From contig NZ_JAJHNP010000010.1 of NCBI RefSeq assembly GCF_020819595.1, positions 124,001 through 188,000 of the forward strand: DNA of 64,000 nucleotides, read 5' to 3'. The first letter of the stretch is position 1; each line of letters opens with the position of its first letter. The position numbers and the translations under genes were made by a program. Positions 1 to 7,084 of this stretch are shown one piece after another. The DNA comes from Streptomyces barringtoniae (GTDB lineage Bacteria > Actinomycetota > Actinomycetes > Streptomycetales > Streptomycetaceae). The notes below the pieces were generated by a model that saw nothing but the letters and a program-made list of their open reading frames with translations, made no database searches and was not told the origin of the DNA.

Positions 1-621
1 GCGGCCGGCGCGCTGGCCCGCCGCCTGGTGGTCCCACCGCGCCGCAGCGGCGGTCAGGAGCGCTATCTCGATCGGTCTTTACCCGAGGAGATCGGCGCCG
101 ACCCGCTCGCCGAGGTCGTCGCCTGGGCGCTGGAACACCTCCACGAGCAGTTCGACGTGGAGACCCTGGCGGCACGCGCCTATATGAGCCGCCGCACGTT
201 CGACCGCCGGTTCCGCTCGCTGACCGGCAGCGCTCCGCTGCAGTGGCTGATCACCCAGCGGGTGCTGCAGGCACAGCGCCTCCTGGAGACGTCGGACTAC
301 TCCGTGGACGAGGTGGCGGGCCGCTGCGGCTTCCGCTCCCCCGTCGCGCTGCGCGGGCACTTCCGCCGCCAGCTCGGCTCCTCCCCCGCCGCCTACCGGG
401 CCGCCTACCGGGCCCGCAGGCCGCAGGGCGAGAGGCCGGCCGACGCGGAGCCCCTGCCACCCGCCGGCCAGCCGGGCCCGCCCACGGGCCTCGCGGGCCC
501 CGGACCGGTGGGTCATGCACCCATGCTGCACCCGGACCGCGACAGCGGGGTCCCCATGCAGAGCCGCCGTACGGCGGCGGGCGCGGTGGGACTGCTGCCG
601 GGGCCGCGGAGCGGTAGCTGA
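1..621 (+). CDS. adpA: AdpA, AraC-family developmental regulator (3' part only)
   Basis: The reading frame is open from base 1, so only the C-terminal 206 residues are present. They hold the DNA-binding AraC/XylS domain: two helix-turn-helix units around LAARAYMSRRTFDRRFRSL and DEVAGRCGFRSP, followed by a flexible Pro/Ala/Gly tail. AdpA is the pleiotropic activator of Streptomyces morphological and secondary-metabolite development; the missing N-terminal half is a ThiJ/PfpI-like dimerisation domain. Identity rests on three things seen here: the HTH sequence, the interdomain in-frame TTA codon, and orn immediately downstream, the conserved Streptomyces arrangement. A strong terminator follows. 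Confidence 0.93.
   Translation, partial: AAGALARRLVVPPRRSGGQERYLDRSLPEEIGADPLAEVVAWALEHLHEQFDVETLAARAYMSRRTFDRRFRSLTGSAPLQWLITQRVLQAQRLLETSDYSVDEVAGRCGFRSPVALRGHFRRQLGSSPAAYRAAYRARRPQGERPADAEPLPPAGQPGPPTGLAGPGPVGHAPMLHPDRDSGVPMQSRRTAAGAVGLLPGPRSGS
79..81 (+). promoter_or_regulatory. In-frame TTA leucine codon in adpA
   Basis: The frame from base 1 reads tct TTA ccc gag here, in the linker just before the HTH domain. UUA is the rarest Streptomyces codon and is read only by the bldA tRNA, so translation of adpA is known to depend on bldA. The position between the two AdpA domains matches the classical location. Confidence 0.9.
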
Positions 622-645
622 GAGAGGGAGCGGTGGCTGAGAGAG

Positions 646-673
646 AGGGGGCGAGCACGGCTCGCCCCCTTTT
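646..673 (+). terminator. Rho-independent terminator after adpA
   Basis: An 11-bp perfect stem (AGGGGGCGAGC at 646-656 with GCTCGCCCCCT at 660-670) has a 3-base loop and is followed by a short T run. It lies between adpA and orn, so orn probably has its own promoter in the following 80 bases. Confidence 0.85.
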
Positions 674-755
674 CGCCACCCCGACGACCCTCCCCGGTGC
701 TTCCCCGCCGAACACGGGTGACCCCAAAAGCCGACGTCAGCTTTAGGGTGGTCGC

Positions 756-1358
756 ATGAACGATCGCATGGTGTGGATCGACTGCGAGATGACCGGCCTC
801 TCGCTGTCCGACGACGCGCTCATCGAGGTGGCCGCCCTCGTCACCGACTCCGAGCTGAACGTACTCGGCGAGGGGGTGGACATCGTCATCCGCCCGCCGG
901 ACCAGGCGCTGGAGACGATGCCGGAGGTGGTGCGTCAGATGCACACCGCTTCCGGGCTCCTCGCCGAGCTCCCGAACGGCACGACCCTGAAGGACGCCGA
1001 GGAGCAGGTGCTGGCGTATGTGAAGGAGTACGTGAAGGAGCCCGGCAAGGCCCCGCTGTGCGGCAACTCCGTCGGCACCGACCGCGGCTTCCTGCTGCGG
1101 GACATGCCGACCGTGGAGGACTACCTGCACTACCGGATCGTCGACGTGTCCTCCATCAAGGAGCTGGCCCGCCGCTGGTACCCCAGGGCGTACTTCAACA
1201 GCCCGGAGAAGAACGGCAACCACCGGGCCCTCGCCGACATCCGCGAGTCGATCGCCGAGCTGCGCTACTACCGCGAGGCCATCTTCGTCCCGCAGCCCGG
1301 CCCGGACTCCGACACCGCGAAGACGATCGCCGCCAAGCACGTGCTGCCCGCGCAGTGA
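756..1358 (+). CDS. orn: Oligoribonuclease
   Basis: 200 aa, full length for the family. This 3'-5' exoribonuclease degrades 2-5-nt RNAs and linear dinucleotides such as pGpG, the product of c-di-GMP breakdown. The DEDDh signature is visible: WIDCEMTGL with Asp9 and Glu11 near the N-terminus, and HRALADI near the C-terminus carrying the catalytic His and last Asp. It sits directly after adpA and before a tRNA-His gene. Start is the first ATG of the frame. A c-di-GMP GGDEF/EAL protein is encoded 29 kb downstream, a possible functional link but not an operon. Confidence 0.95.
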   Translation: MNDRMVWIDCEMTGLSLSDDALIEVAALVTDSELNVLGEGVDIVIRPPDQALETMPEVVRQMHTASGLLAELPNGTTLKDAEEQVLAYVKEYVKEPGKAPLCGNSVGTDRGFLLRDMPTVEDYLHYRIVDVSSIKELARRWYPRAYFNSPEKNGNHRALADIRESIAELRYYREAIFVPQPGPDSDTAKTIAAKHVLPAQ

Positions 1359-1487
1359 CGACACACCTGCGGCCTTTCGGGGTCCGCTCGGCGGCCCGCG
1401 CGAAAACCTGTGCGCGAGCACCCCTTCGGACCCTGTAGACTTCTTCTCGGCCGGTCGGGGAAACGACGAGTTCAACCGCCGGTCGTG

Positions 1488-1560
1488 GTGGGTGTAGCTC
1501 AGCTGGTAGAGCACCTGGTTGTGGTCCAGGATGTCGCGGGTTCGAGTCCCGTCACTCACC
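1488..1560 (+). tRNA. tRNA-His (anticodon GTG)
   Basis: The acceptor stem GTGGGTG (1488-1494) pairs with CACTCAC (1553-1559). The anticodon arm has loop TTGTGGT with anticodon GTG, and the T arm contains GGTTCGAGTCC. A G at 1487 can pair with C at 1560, giving the extra G-1:C73 pair diagnostic of tRNA-His. CCA is not encoded. An integrase remnant follows 60 bases downstream, consistent with use as an integration site. Confidence 0.95.
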
Positions 1561-1568
1561 CTTGATTG

Positions 1569-1608
1569 AAAGGCCCCTGACCTGCGGAAACGCGGGTCAG
1601 GGGCCTTT
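1569..1608 (+). terminator. Terminator after tRNA-His
   Basis: A long hairpin of about 18 bp with a GAAA tetraloop: AAAGGCCCCTGACC pairs with GGTCAGGGGCCTTT. It lies immediately downstream of the tRNA. Confidence 0.85.
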
Positions 1609-1620
1609 CGGTCTTCCAGC

Positions 1621-2346
1621 TTGGCCAAACAGCGGCCAGACGCGGCCGGATCTTCGATCTGCCATCCAGGGCGCACCGCTCGCCGAGTGGTCTTCGTGCA
1701 CACGACGCGGGCGGGACAGGTCACGTCTGCCACCGTCGGCAACATCACGGCGGACGACGTGCAGGACTGGATCCGGCGGCCCGCCGCTCCCAAGTCCATG
1801 GCCGACCGGCACGGTCTCCCGTGGCGCATCGTCCAGGCCGCGATCGAGGCCGACCCCCCGCTGACGACCAAGAACCGCTGCGCCGGCACCCGGCTGCCTC
1901 GGGCTGATGAGAATGCTCGGGACCTTGCCGACCGGCTCGTCCTCGGCGGCACCGTACCCACCGCAAGCGTCCACGGGCGTGGAAGAGGGCGCCAAGGGGC
2001 TCCGAGCGCTCCTTCTTCCTCGGGCCGCCGAAGACCAGGACTTCTCCAACAGCACGTGGAAGACCTGAAGTTGCCGCTGCGGTCGATGCGGGCCCACCGC
2101 GCCGACCGCGCATCCACGACCTCCGCCACAGGCACGCGGCCTGGCCGGCGGCCGCGAACGTCCCCCTGCCCGCGATCCAGGCCCGCCCCGGCGCCGTGCT
2201 GCCGGCGTCAGCCCGCCCCCATCCGCATGTCCCACGCTCCAGGGCTACCGACAACACGACACCCACATCGGAGAGTTCAGCAAGGATCACCCCAACGAGC
2301 CGAGACCAGCAAGCGGTTCAGTACGTGATGTATTCAATGCAAGGTG
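1621..2346 (+). pseudogene. Degraded tyrosine-recombinase (phage-type integrase) remnant
   Basis: Pieces of one integrase appear in different frames. Frame 1 from about 1690 reads SATVGNITADDVQDWI then SMADRHGLPWRIVQAA and NRCAGTRLPRADENA, matching the core-binding domain and the start of the catalytic domain. Frame 3 around 2109-2170 reads RIHDLRHRHAAWPAAANVPL, the box II HxLRH region, and its end (about 2262-2330) reads HIGEFSKDHPNEP, like an integrase tail. The middle of the catalytic domain is scrambled and no continuous ORF joins the parts. Its place directly after tRNA-His suggests the residue of an excised or decayed integrative element. The limits are approximate. Confidence 0.75.
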
Positions 2347-2352
2347 TCTTCA

Positions 2353-2365
2353 ATACACTGTGTAT
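2353..2365 (+). promoter_or_regulatory. Palindromic operator candidate upstream of the TetR gene
   Basis: ATACACTGTGTAT is a perfect 6+1+6 inverted repeat ending 9 bases before the proposed GTG start of the TetR gene. TetR proteins commonly repress their own promoter through such sites. The surrounding 40 bases are unusually AT-rich for this window, fitting a promoter. The binding protein is inferred from position only. Confidence 0.55.
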
Positions 2366-2374
2366 CGTGGGCTC

Positions 2375-3031
2375 GTGAGCACATCAGACGCCGTGCCCGG
2401 GCGAGAGACACGCCCGCCCCGCCGCCGGATACACACCCGTGAGCGACTGCTGGAGTCGGCTGAGCGCGTCATCGTGGAGCGCGGCTACGCCCAGACGACG
2501 ATCGAGGACCTCTGTGCCGCCGCGGGGTACACACGAGGCGCGTTCTACTCCAACTTCCGCAGCAAGGACGACCTGGTCCTCGCGCTCTTCGATCGCCACT
2601 CGGCGGACCGTCTCGACCAGTTGGAGCGGCTGCTCGACGGGCCCGGGGCCGCCTCGGCCGAAGGGCTGGCCCGGGCGTTGCTGGAGGTCAACCCGCTGGA
2701 GCGGGACTGGATCCTGCTGTTCCTGGAGTTCCGTATCCACGCCGCCCGGGATCCGCGGCTCGCCGCCGAGCTGGATCAACACGACCGAGCCGTCCGGGAC
2801 GCCCTGGCGGAGCTGCTGCAGCGGTGCTGTCCCGCGGTGGCCCGGGGGGTCGCGCCCGTCGGCGGTGTAGCGGCCACCCTGCTGGCCGTCCGTGAGGGCA
2901 TCCTCGCGCGGACGGCGGGTGAGGGACCGGGGGCGCCGGTAGCGCTGGATGCCGCTGTCGCGACGCTCTCGGCGATCCTGCCCGCACTCGGCATCGTGCC
3001 GACCCCCGCAGCCCCGGAGCCGGAGGCATAG
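2375..3031 (+). CDS. TetR-family transcriptional regulator
   Basis: 218 aa, typical TetR size. The N-terminal HTH is clear (RERLLESAERVIVERGYAQT, then TIEDLCAAAGYTRGAFYSNF); the rest is the helical ligand domain, which does not reveal the ligand. Start chosen is GTG at 2375; an in-frame GTG at 2360 lies inside the palindrome and would add five residues. No good ribosome-binding site precedes either, so the message may be leaderless. The next ORF begins like an efflux transporter but is truncated, so the regulator may have lost its original target. It lies in the accessory segment between tRNA-His and the M23 gene. Confidence 0.85.
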   Translation: MSTSDAVPGRETRPPRRRIHTRERLLESAERVIVERGYAQTTIEDLCAAAGYTRGAFYSNFRSKDDLVLALFDRHSADRLDQLERLLDGPGAASAEGLARALLEVNPLERDWILLFLEFRIHAARDPRLAAELDQHDRAVRDALAELLQRCCPAVARGVAPVGGVAATLLAVREGILARTAGEGPGAPVALDAAVATLSAILPALGIVPTPAAPEPEA

Positions 3032-3126
3032 CCACAGGCGGGCATCGTCCTGCACACGGATTTGCCTCAGGGGCCCCGGTCGCGGGCCGACCCCCGGCTC
3101 CCCCAACTTCCGCGAGGGATCACATC

Positions 3127-3324
3127 ATGCAAGGCACGCCTCCCCATCCGGACGCCCGGCGGGCAGACTCCCGGCGCTGGAAAGCGCTGATAGTCATCGC
3201 ACTGGCTCAGCTGATGGTCGGCGCCCTGCCCGGCGTACGGCATCTGGCGCAGGCCGTCTACGGACTGGTGGCCCGCAACCGGCACCGCATACCCGGGCCT
3301 TGGGAGCACACATGCAGGATCTGA
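3127..3324 (+). pseudogene. Chimeric stub: MFS efflux-pump N-terminus joined to a DCC-family C-terminus
   Basis: The 65-aa ORF has a plausible ribosome-binding site (GCGAGGGA). Residues 16-31 (RRWKALIVIALAQLMV) look like the first helix of an EmrB/QacA-type drug transporter. From about residue 33 the sequence switches to VRHLAQAVYGLVARNRHRIPG, which resembles the end of DCC/DUF393 thiol-oxidoreductase-like proteins. Neither protein is complete, so this looks like a deletion junction between two former genes. It may still be translated, since its 3' end overlaps the start of the M23 gene by 13 bases. The family resemblances are from memory of the motifs. Confidence 0.5.
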
Positions 3325-4505
3325 ACCGGCACGGCGCCGCCGACGCGTCTCCGGCCGACGCGCTCCACCGCTTCTTGACCTCGGACCCCGGTGAGTGGGA
3401 CCGCCTCGCCCCGCGCGTCGTGCGGAGGGTCGGCCAGCAGCGGCTGGAGGGGATCGTCGCCGCCACCCGCGAGCTGACCGGTGACATCGCGGGCGTCGAC
3501 GACGGGCCGGACGGCCTGGTGGTCCGCGGCACGACCGGCCAGGTGCTGGCGTGGGCGAAGACCGACGACGACGGCGTGCTGATCGGGCTGCTCATCGACG
3601 GCGACCCGTACAAGACGCCCGCCTTCCGCGTCCCGCCCCGTGTGCAGCCGGTGCTGAGCACGGTGATCTGGACCGCGTTGATCGCCTGGGGCGTCGCGGA
3701 GTGCTGGACGGCGGGCACGGGCTCGTCCTGGCTCACCGACCTCTTCGGCGCCGGCACCGGTTATGCCGTCTTCGAGGGGTACGGCGAGCCCGCCTCGATG
3801 GGCCGCTGGGTCCGGCACTCGCTGGAAGCCGGGGCCCTGCCGATGCTGGCTGCGGGGTACCACGCGACGCGGCTGCCGTTCGGCCACTCGCTGCCGAGCG
3901 CGGCCGTCGCGGCCGCCGTGTGCGCCGGCGTCGTCTGGACCCTCTTCAGGCGGCGCAGGCACCGCTGGGGCACGCCGCTGTCCGCGCCGCTGCGCTTCCC
4001 GCTCAGGGGCGGCACCTGGTACGTGGGGCAGGGCGGCGGCAAGGGCCTCAACCACCACTTCTCCATCTCCGAGCAGCGCGGCGCGCTTGACATCGTCGCC
4101 GTCGACCGGGCGCACGGCCGCAAGCGCCCCGGCACCGGCCTGGAGTCGTACCTCGTCTACGGGGCGAAGCTGTACGCGCCGTGCGACGGCGTCGTGATCT
4201 CCGCCGCCGACGGACTGCCCGACCAGGAACCCGGCCTCATCCGCTTCGGCCCCCTCTACGGCAACCACGTGTTCATCGACACCGGCCACGAAGTGGTCAA
4301 GATGGCCCACCTGCGACCCGGTAGCGTGGCGGTCACCACCGGACAGAAGGTACGTGCGGGACAACTCGTCGGCGAGGTCGGCAACTCGGGCAACACCACC
4401 GAGCCCCACCTGCACCTGCACGCCGAACGCGACGGCGTCGGGCTGGACCTGGCGTTCACCGACGTAGGCGGTTTCTTCCACCGCGGCCGTGTGATCCGTA
4501 ACTGA
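3312..4505 (+). CDS. Membrane-anchored M23 (LytM-type) metallopeptidase
   Basis: 397 aa. Residues about 1-100 form a soluble N-terminal part without a recognised catalytic motif, followed by hydrophobic segments around VLSTVIWTALIAWGVAECW and SAAVAAAVCAGVVWTLF. The C-terminal third is a peptidase M23/LytM domain: HHFSISEQRGALDIVA supplies the first His and Asp, and EPHLHLHAERDG supplies the HxH zinc ligand. Such enzymes cleave peptidoglycan crosslinks or take up short extracellular domains. Start is ATG 3312 after TGGGAGCACAC. It faces the ECF41 sigma gene convergently. Confidence 0.8.
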   Translation: MQDLNRHGAADASPADALHRFLTSDPGEWDRLAPRVVRRVGQQRLEGIVAATRELTGDIAGVDDGPDGLVVRGTTGQVLAWAKTDDDGVLIGLLIDGDPYKTPAFRVPPRVQPVLSTVIWTALIAWGVAECWTAGTGSSWLTDLFGAGTGYAVFEGYGEPASMGRWVRHSLEAGALPMLAAGYHATRLPFGHSLPSAAVAAAVCAGVVWTLFRRRRHRWGTPLSAPLRFPLRGGTWYVGQGGGKGLNHHFSISEQRGALDIVAVDRAHGRKRPGTGLESYLVYGAKLYAPCDGVVISAADGLPDQEPGLIRFGPLYGNHVFIDTGHEVVKMAHLRPGSVAVTTGQKVRAGQLVGEVGNSGNTTEPHLHLHAERDGVGLDLAFTDVGGFFHRGRVIRN

Positions 4506-4574
4506 CCACGGGCCCGTCCGCCCCTCACCGAACCACCAAAGTTGCCTCGGTGGCCACACCGGTGGGCAAGGGCC

Positions 4575-5519
4575 TCAGTGATCGACGGCCCCCCGCTGCG
4601 GCAGTCGCCCGATGTCCGACACCGGGCCGAGGTGGTCGAGCTTGTCGGGGTTGGACACGGAACGGATCGCCCGGATCCGCCCCTCGGCGACGTCGACCTC
4701 GATCACACTGGCCACGCGCCCTTCCGCGTCGTAGACCACGCCGCCCGGGCGGCCGTTGATCCGGGCCGCCTCCAGGAAGGCGCCGAGCTTCCCGACCCGG
4801 CGCAGGCCGCCGACCAGCAACCGGGCGACGCGCCGCGCGTCGGTCACCGACCTGGCGAGCGCCCGCGCCTTGCCACCGCCGTCCCCGTGGAACACCACGT
4901 CCGGGGCGAGCATGTCGAGCAGCGCGTCCATGTCGCCGCCCTCTGCGGCCGCGAAGAACTTGCGGGCGAGCTCCTCGCTCTCCGCCCGCCGCGCGGGGGC
5001 CGGGCTGTCGACGAGCTGTCCGCCGGGGCCGATGCGCTTTCTGGCGCGGGCGAAGATCTGCCGGCAGTTCGCCTCGGACTTGCCGGTGAGGCCCGCCACC
5101 TCCGGATAGCCGTACCCGAAGACCTCGCGCAGCACGAACACCGCCCGCTCCACCGGGGAGAGGGCCTCCAGCAGCACGAGGAACGCCATCGACAGCGAGT
5201 CGTACAGTTCGGCGTGCTCGGCCGGTCCGGGCCGGTCGGCGGACACGACCACCGGCTCGGGCAGCCAGTCGCCCACATAGGTCTCCCGCCGAACCCGGGC
5301 CGAGCTCAGGTAGTTGATGCCCAGCCGCGTGACGGAGGTGGTCAGGTACGCCTTCAGGTTCGCGACCGGGGTCCCGGTCCGGCGCGCCCGGGTCAGGCCG
5401 AGGAAGGCGTCCTGCACGATGTCCTCGGCGTCGCCCACGGAACCGGTCATCCCGTAGGCGATGGAGAACAGCAGCGACCGGTATCCGTCCGCGTCCGTCC
5501 CAACCACTGTTGCCGGCAC
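4575..5519 (-). CDS. ECF41-type sigma factor with SnoaL-like C-terminal extension (SigJ family)
   Basis: 314 aa. Sigma region 2 (GDAEDIVQDAFLGLTR) and region 4 (PEVAGLTGKSEANCRQIFAR) are followed by a roughly 130-residue NTF2/SnoaL-like domain. The signature motifs of ECF41 factors are visible: WLPEP in the linker, a DGGGK loop, and NPDKL near the C-terminus. In this group the extension replaces an anti-sigma factor and modulates activity. Start is GTG 5519, preceded on the minus strand by GGAGGGGGG with good spacing; an upstream ATG at 5627 lacks that support. Divergent from a DoxX gene, a frequent ECF41 partner. Confidence 0.88.
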   Translation of the reverse strand: MPATVVGTDADGYRSLLFSIAYGMTGSVGDAEDIVQDAFLGLTRARRTGTPVANLKAYLTTSVTRLGINYLSSARVRRETYVGDWLPEPVVVSADRPGPAEHAELYDSLSMAFLVLLEALSPVERAVFVLREVFGYGYPEVAGLTGKSEANCRQIFARARKRIGPGGQLVDSPAPARRAESEELARKFFAAAEGGDMDALLDMLAPDVVFHGDGGGKARALARSVTDARRVARLLVGGLRRVGKLGAFLEAARINGRPGGVVYDAEGRVASVIEVDVAEGRIRAIRSVSNPDKLDHLGPVSDIGRLPQRGAVDH

Positions 5520-5569
5520 GGATTCCCCCCTCCGAACATCCGCAAGACGGCCAGCAGCGTATCCGCTCC

Positions 5570-5596
5570 TGTCACAGATCGGCGCGGTGCCCTGTC
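5570..5596 (+). promoter_or_regulatory. ECF41-type promoter upstream of doxX
   Basis: TGTCACA (5570-5576), then 16 bases, then TGTC (5593-5596). The published ECF41 consensus is TGTCACA-N16-CGTC, so spacing is exact and one base differs in the -10. It lies 43 bases before the DoxX start and 50 bases from the sigma gene start, consistent with direct control of the neighbour. Confidence 0.7.
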
Positions 5597-5638
5597 TCAG
5601 AGGGGCGACATCGAGGGACGGGAACAAGGAGACCGCAC

Positions 5639-6025
5639 ATGAACCTCGCGCTGTGGATCGTCACCGGACTGCTCGCCGTCGCCTATCTGCTCAGCGGCGG
5701 CGGCAAGGTGGTCATACCCAAGGCGAAGATCGCCGCCTTCGGACCCAGTGCGCATTGGGTGAACGACTTCAGCGGCGGCGGCGTGAAGGCCATCGGCGCC
5801 CTCGAGGTGCTGGCCGCGGCGGGACTGGTCCTGCCCGCCGCGCTCGGCATCGCGCCGGTTCTGGTGCCGCTGGCCGCCCTCGGCCTGGTGCTGCTCATGA
5901 TCGGTGCGGCGATCACCCGACTCCGGCGCCACGAGGTCGGACTCATGATGGTGGACGTGGTCTACATCGTCCTGGCAGCGTTCGTGGCGTGGGGCCGCTT
6001 CGGCCCCGAGTCCTTCATCCGCTGA
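5639..6025 (+). CDS. DoxX-family membrane protein
   Basis: 128 aa, almost entirely four hydrophobic segments (for example LWIVTGLLAVAYLLSGGGKV, then a pair around VLVPLAALGLVLLMIGAAIT, then VDVVYIVLAAFVAWG). DoxX-like proteins are small inner-membrane proteins, some linked to redox or thiol stress; no catalytic residues can be assigned. Start ATG 5639 follows AAGGAG with good spacing. It is divergent from the ECF41 sigma gene, with an ECF41-like promoter upstream, and is followed after 18 bases by the flavoenzyme gene, so the two may be cotranscribed. Confidence 0.85.
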   Translation: MNLALWIVTGLLAVAYLLSGGGKVVIPKAKIAAFGPSAHWVNDFSGGGVKAIGALEVLAAAGLVLPAALGIAPVLVPLAALGLVLLMIGAAITRLRRHEVGLMMVDVVYIVLAAFVAWGRFGPESFIR

Positions 6026-6043
6026 CAAGGGGAGACGGCTGTC

Positions 6044-7009
6044 ATGGCGTTGTCCACGGCGTTCACGCGGCTGTTCGGTGTCGAGCATCCGATCGCCCTG
6101 GCACCGATGGGCGGTTCGGCCGGCGGGGCACTGACCGCGGCGGTCTCGCGCGGCGGCGGGCTCGGACTGCTGGGCAGCGGCAACGGCGACCGGGACTGGC
6201 TGTCCCGCGAACTGCCCGTCCTGGCCGCCGAGCGCGCCGGAAGGCCCTGGGGCGTCGGCTTCCAGGCGTGGGCCGTCGATGTGGGTGCGGTGGAGTGGGC
6301 GCTGGAGCAGGGCCCGGCGGCGGTGATGCTGTCCTTCGGTGACCCGGGCCCGTTCGCCGAGCGCGTCCGCACTTCCGGTGCGGCGCTGATCCTCCAGGTG
6401 ACCGACCTGGAGGAGGCCCGCAGGGCGGTGGATCTGGGCGCCGACGTGATCGTGGCGCAGGGCACCGAGGCCGGCGGGCACGGGGCCCGGCAGGGGCGGT
6501 CCACACTGCCGTTCGTGCCCGTCGTGGCGGACCTGGCGGCGCCCGTGCCGGTGCTCGCGGCCGGCGGGATCGCCGACGGCCGGGGTGTGGCGGCCGCCCT
6601 GGCCCTGGGCGCCGCGGGCGCGCTGCTCGGCACCCGCTTCCAGGCCACGGCGGAGGCCCTGGTCGACCCCGCGACCGCCCGGGCCATCGTCGCGGGGCGC
6701 AGCGAGGACACCGAGCGCAACCGGGTGCTGGACATCGCCCGCGGCTCGCGCTGGCCGGCGAAGTACACCGCCCGCACTCTCCCGCACCCCTTCCTCGACC
6801 GCTGGCGCGGCAAGGAGACGGAACTCGCCGCCGACCCCGAGGCCGGGCGGTCGTACCGGGAGGCCGTCGTACGCGGTGACATCCCCGCACTTCCGCAGTG
6901 GGCGGGCGAGGGCGCGGACCTCATCACCGACCTGCCCTCGGCAGCCGACCTGGTCACCATGCTGGCGGCACAGGCCGAGGACGCGTTGAAACGGGCCGGC
7001 GGGAACTGA
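6044..7009 (+). CDS. Nitronate monooxygenase / 2-nitropropane dioxygenase family flavoprotein
   Basis: 321 aa TIM-barrel flavoenzyme. Family features visible: the N-terminal FGVEHPIALAPMGGSAGG phosphate/flavin segment, the VIVAQGTEAGGHGA motif with the His typical of nitronate monooxygenases, and PVLAAGGIADGRGVAAALAL binding FMN phosphate. These enzymes oxidise alkyl nitronates or related compounds using FMN; the physiological substrate cannot be read from sequence. A GGGGAGA ribosome-binding site precedes ATG 6044. Likely cotranscribed with the DoxX gene. Its stop is followed at once by three 25-bp tandem repeats. Confidence 0.85.
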   Translation: MALSTAFTRLFGVEHPIALAPMGGSAGGALTAAVSRGGGLGLLGSGNGDRDWLSRELPVLAAERAGRPWGVGFQAWAVDVGAVEWALEQGPAAVMLSFGDPGPFAERVRTSGAALILQVTDLEEARRAVDLGADVIVAQGTEAGGHGARQGRSTLPFVPVVADLAAPVPVLAAGGIADGRGVAAALALGAAGALLGTRFQATAEALVDPATARAIVAGRSEDTERNRVLDIARGSRWPAKYTARTLPHPFLDRWRGKETELAADPEAGRSYREAVVRGDIPALPQWAGEGADLITDLPSAADLVTMLAAQAEDALKRAGGN

Positions 7010-7084
7010 CTCGTACGAGTACTACGGGGACTGGGTCGTACGAGAACTATGGGGGCTGGCTCGTACGAGCACTACGACGACGCC
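7010..7084. repeat. Three 25-bp tandem repeats with TCGTACGA palindromes
   Basis: Units begin at 7010, 7035 and 7060, each containing (C/G)TCGTACGAG followed by an ACTA and G-rich segment. Each core is self-complementary. The array fills the gap between the convergent flavoenzyme and cebR genes; the third unit covers the cebR stop codon at 7072-7074. It may act in transcription termination or be recombination-generated; function unknown. Confidence 0.8.

Noticed and set aside
513..2135. Long minus-strand ORF antisense to orn and tRNA-His
   Set aside because: It crosses orn, a tRNA and a terminator, its composition follows the third-position GC bias of orn on the other strand, and no domain is recognisable.
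1488..4505. Complete integrative element or prophage after tRNA-His
   Set aside because: Integrase is broken, no excisionase, replication or structural genes follow, and no duplicate of the tRNA 3' end was found downstream.
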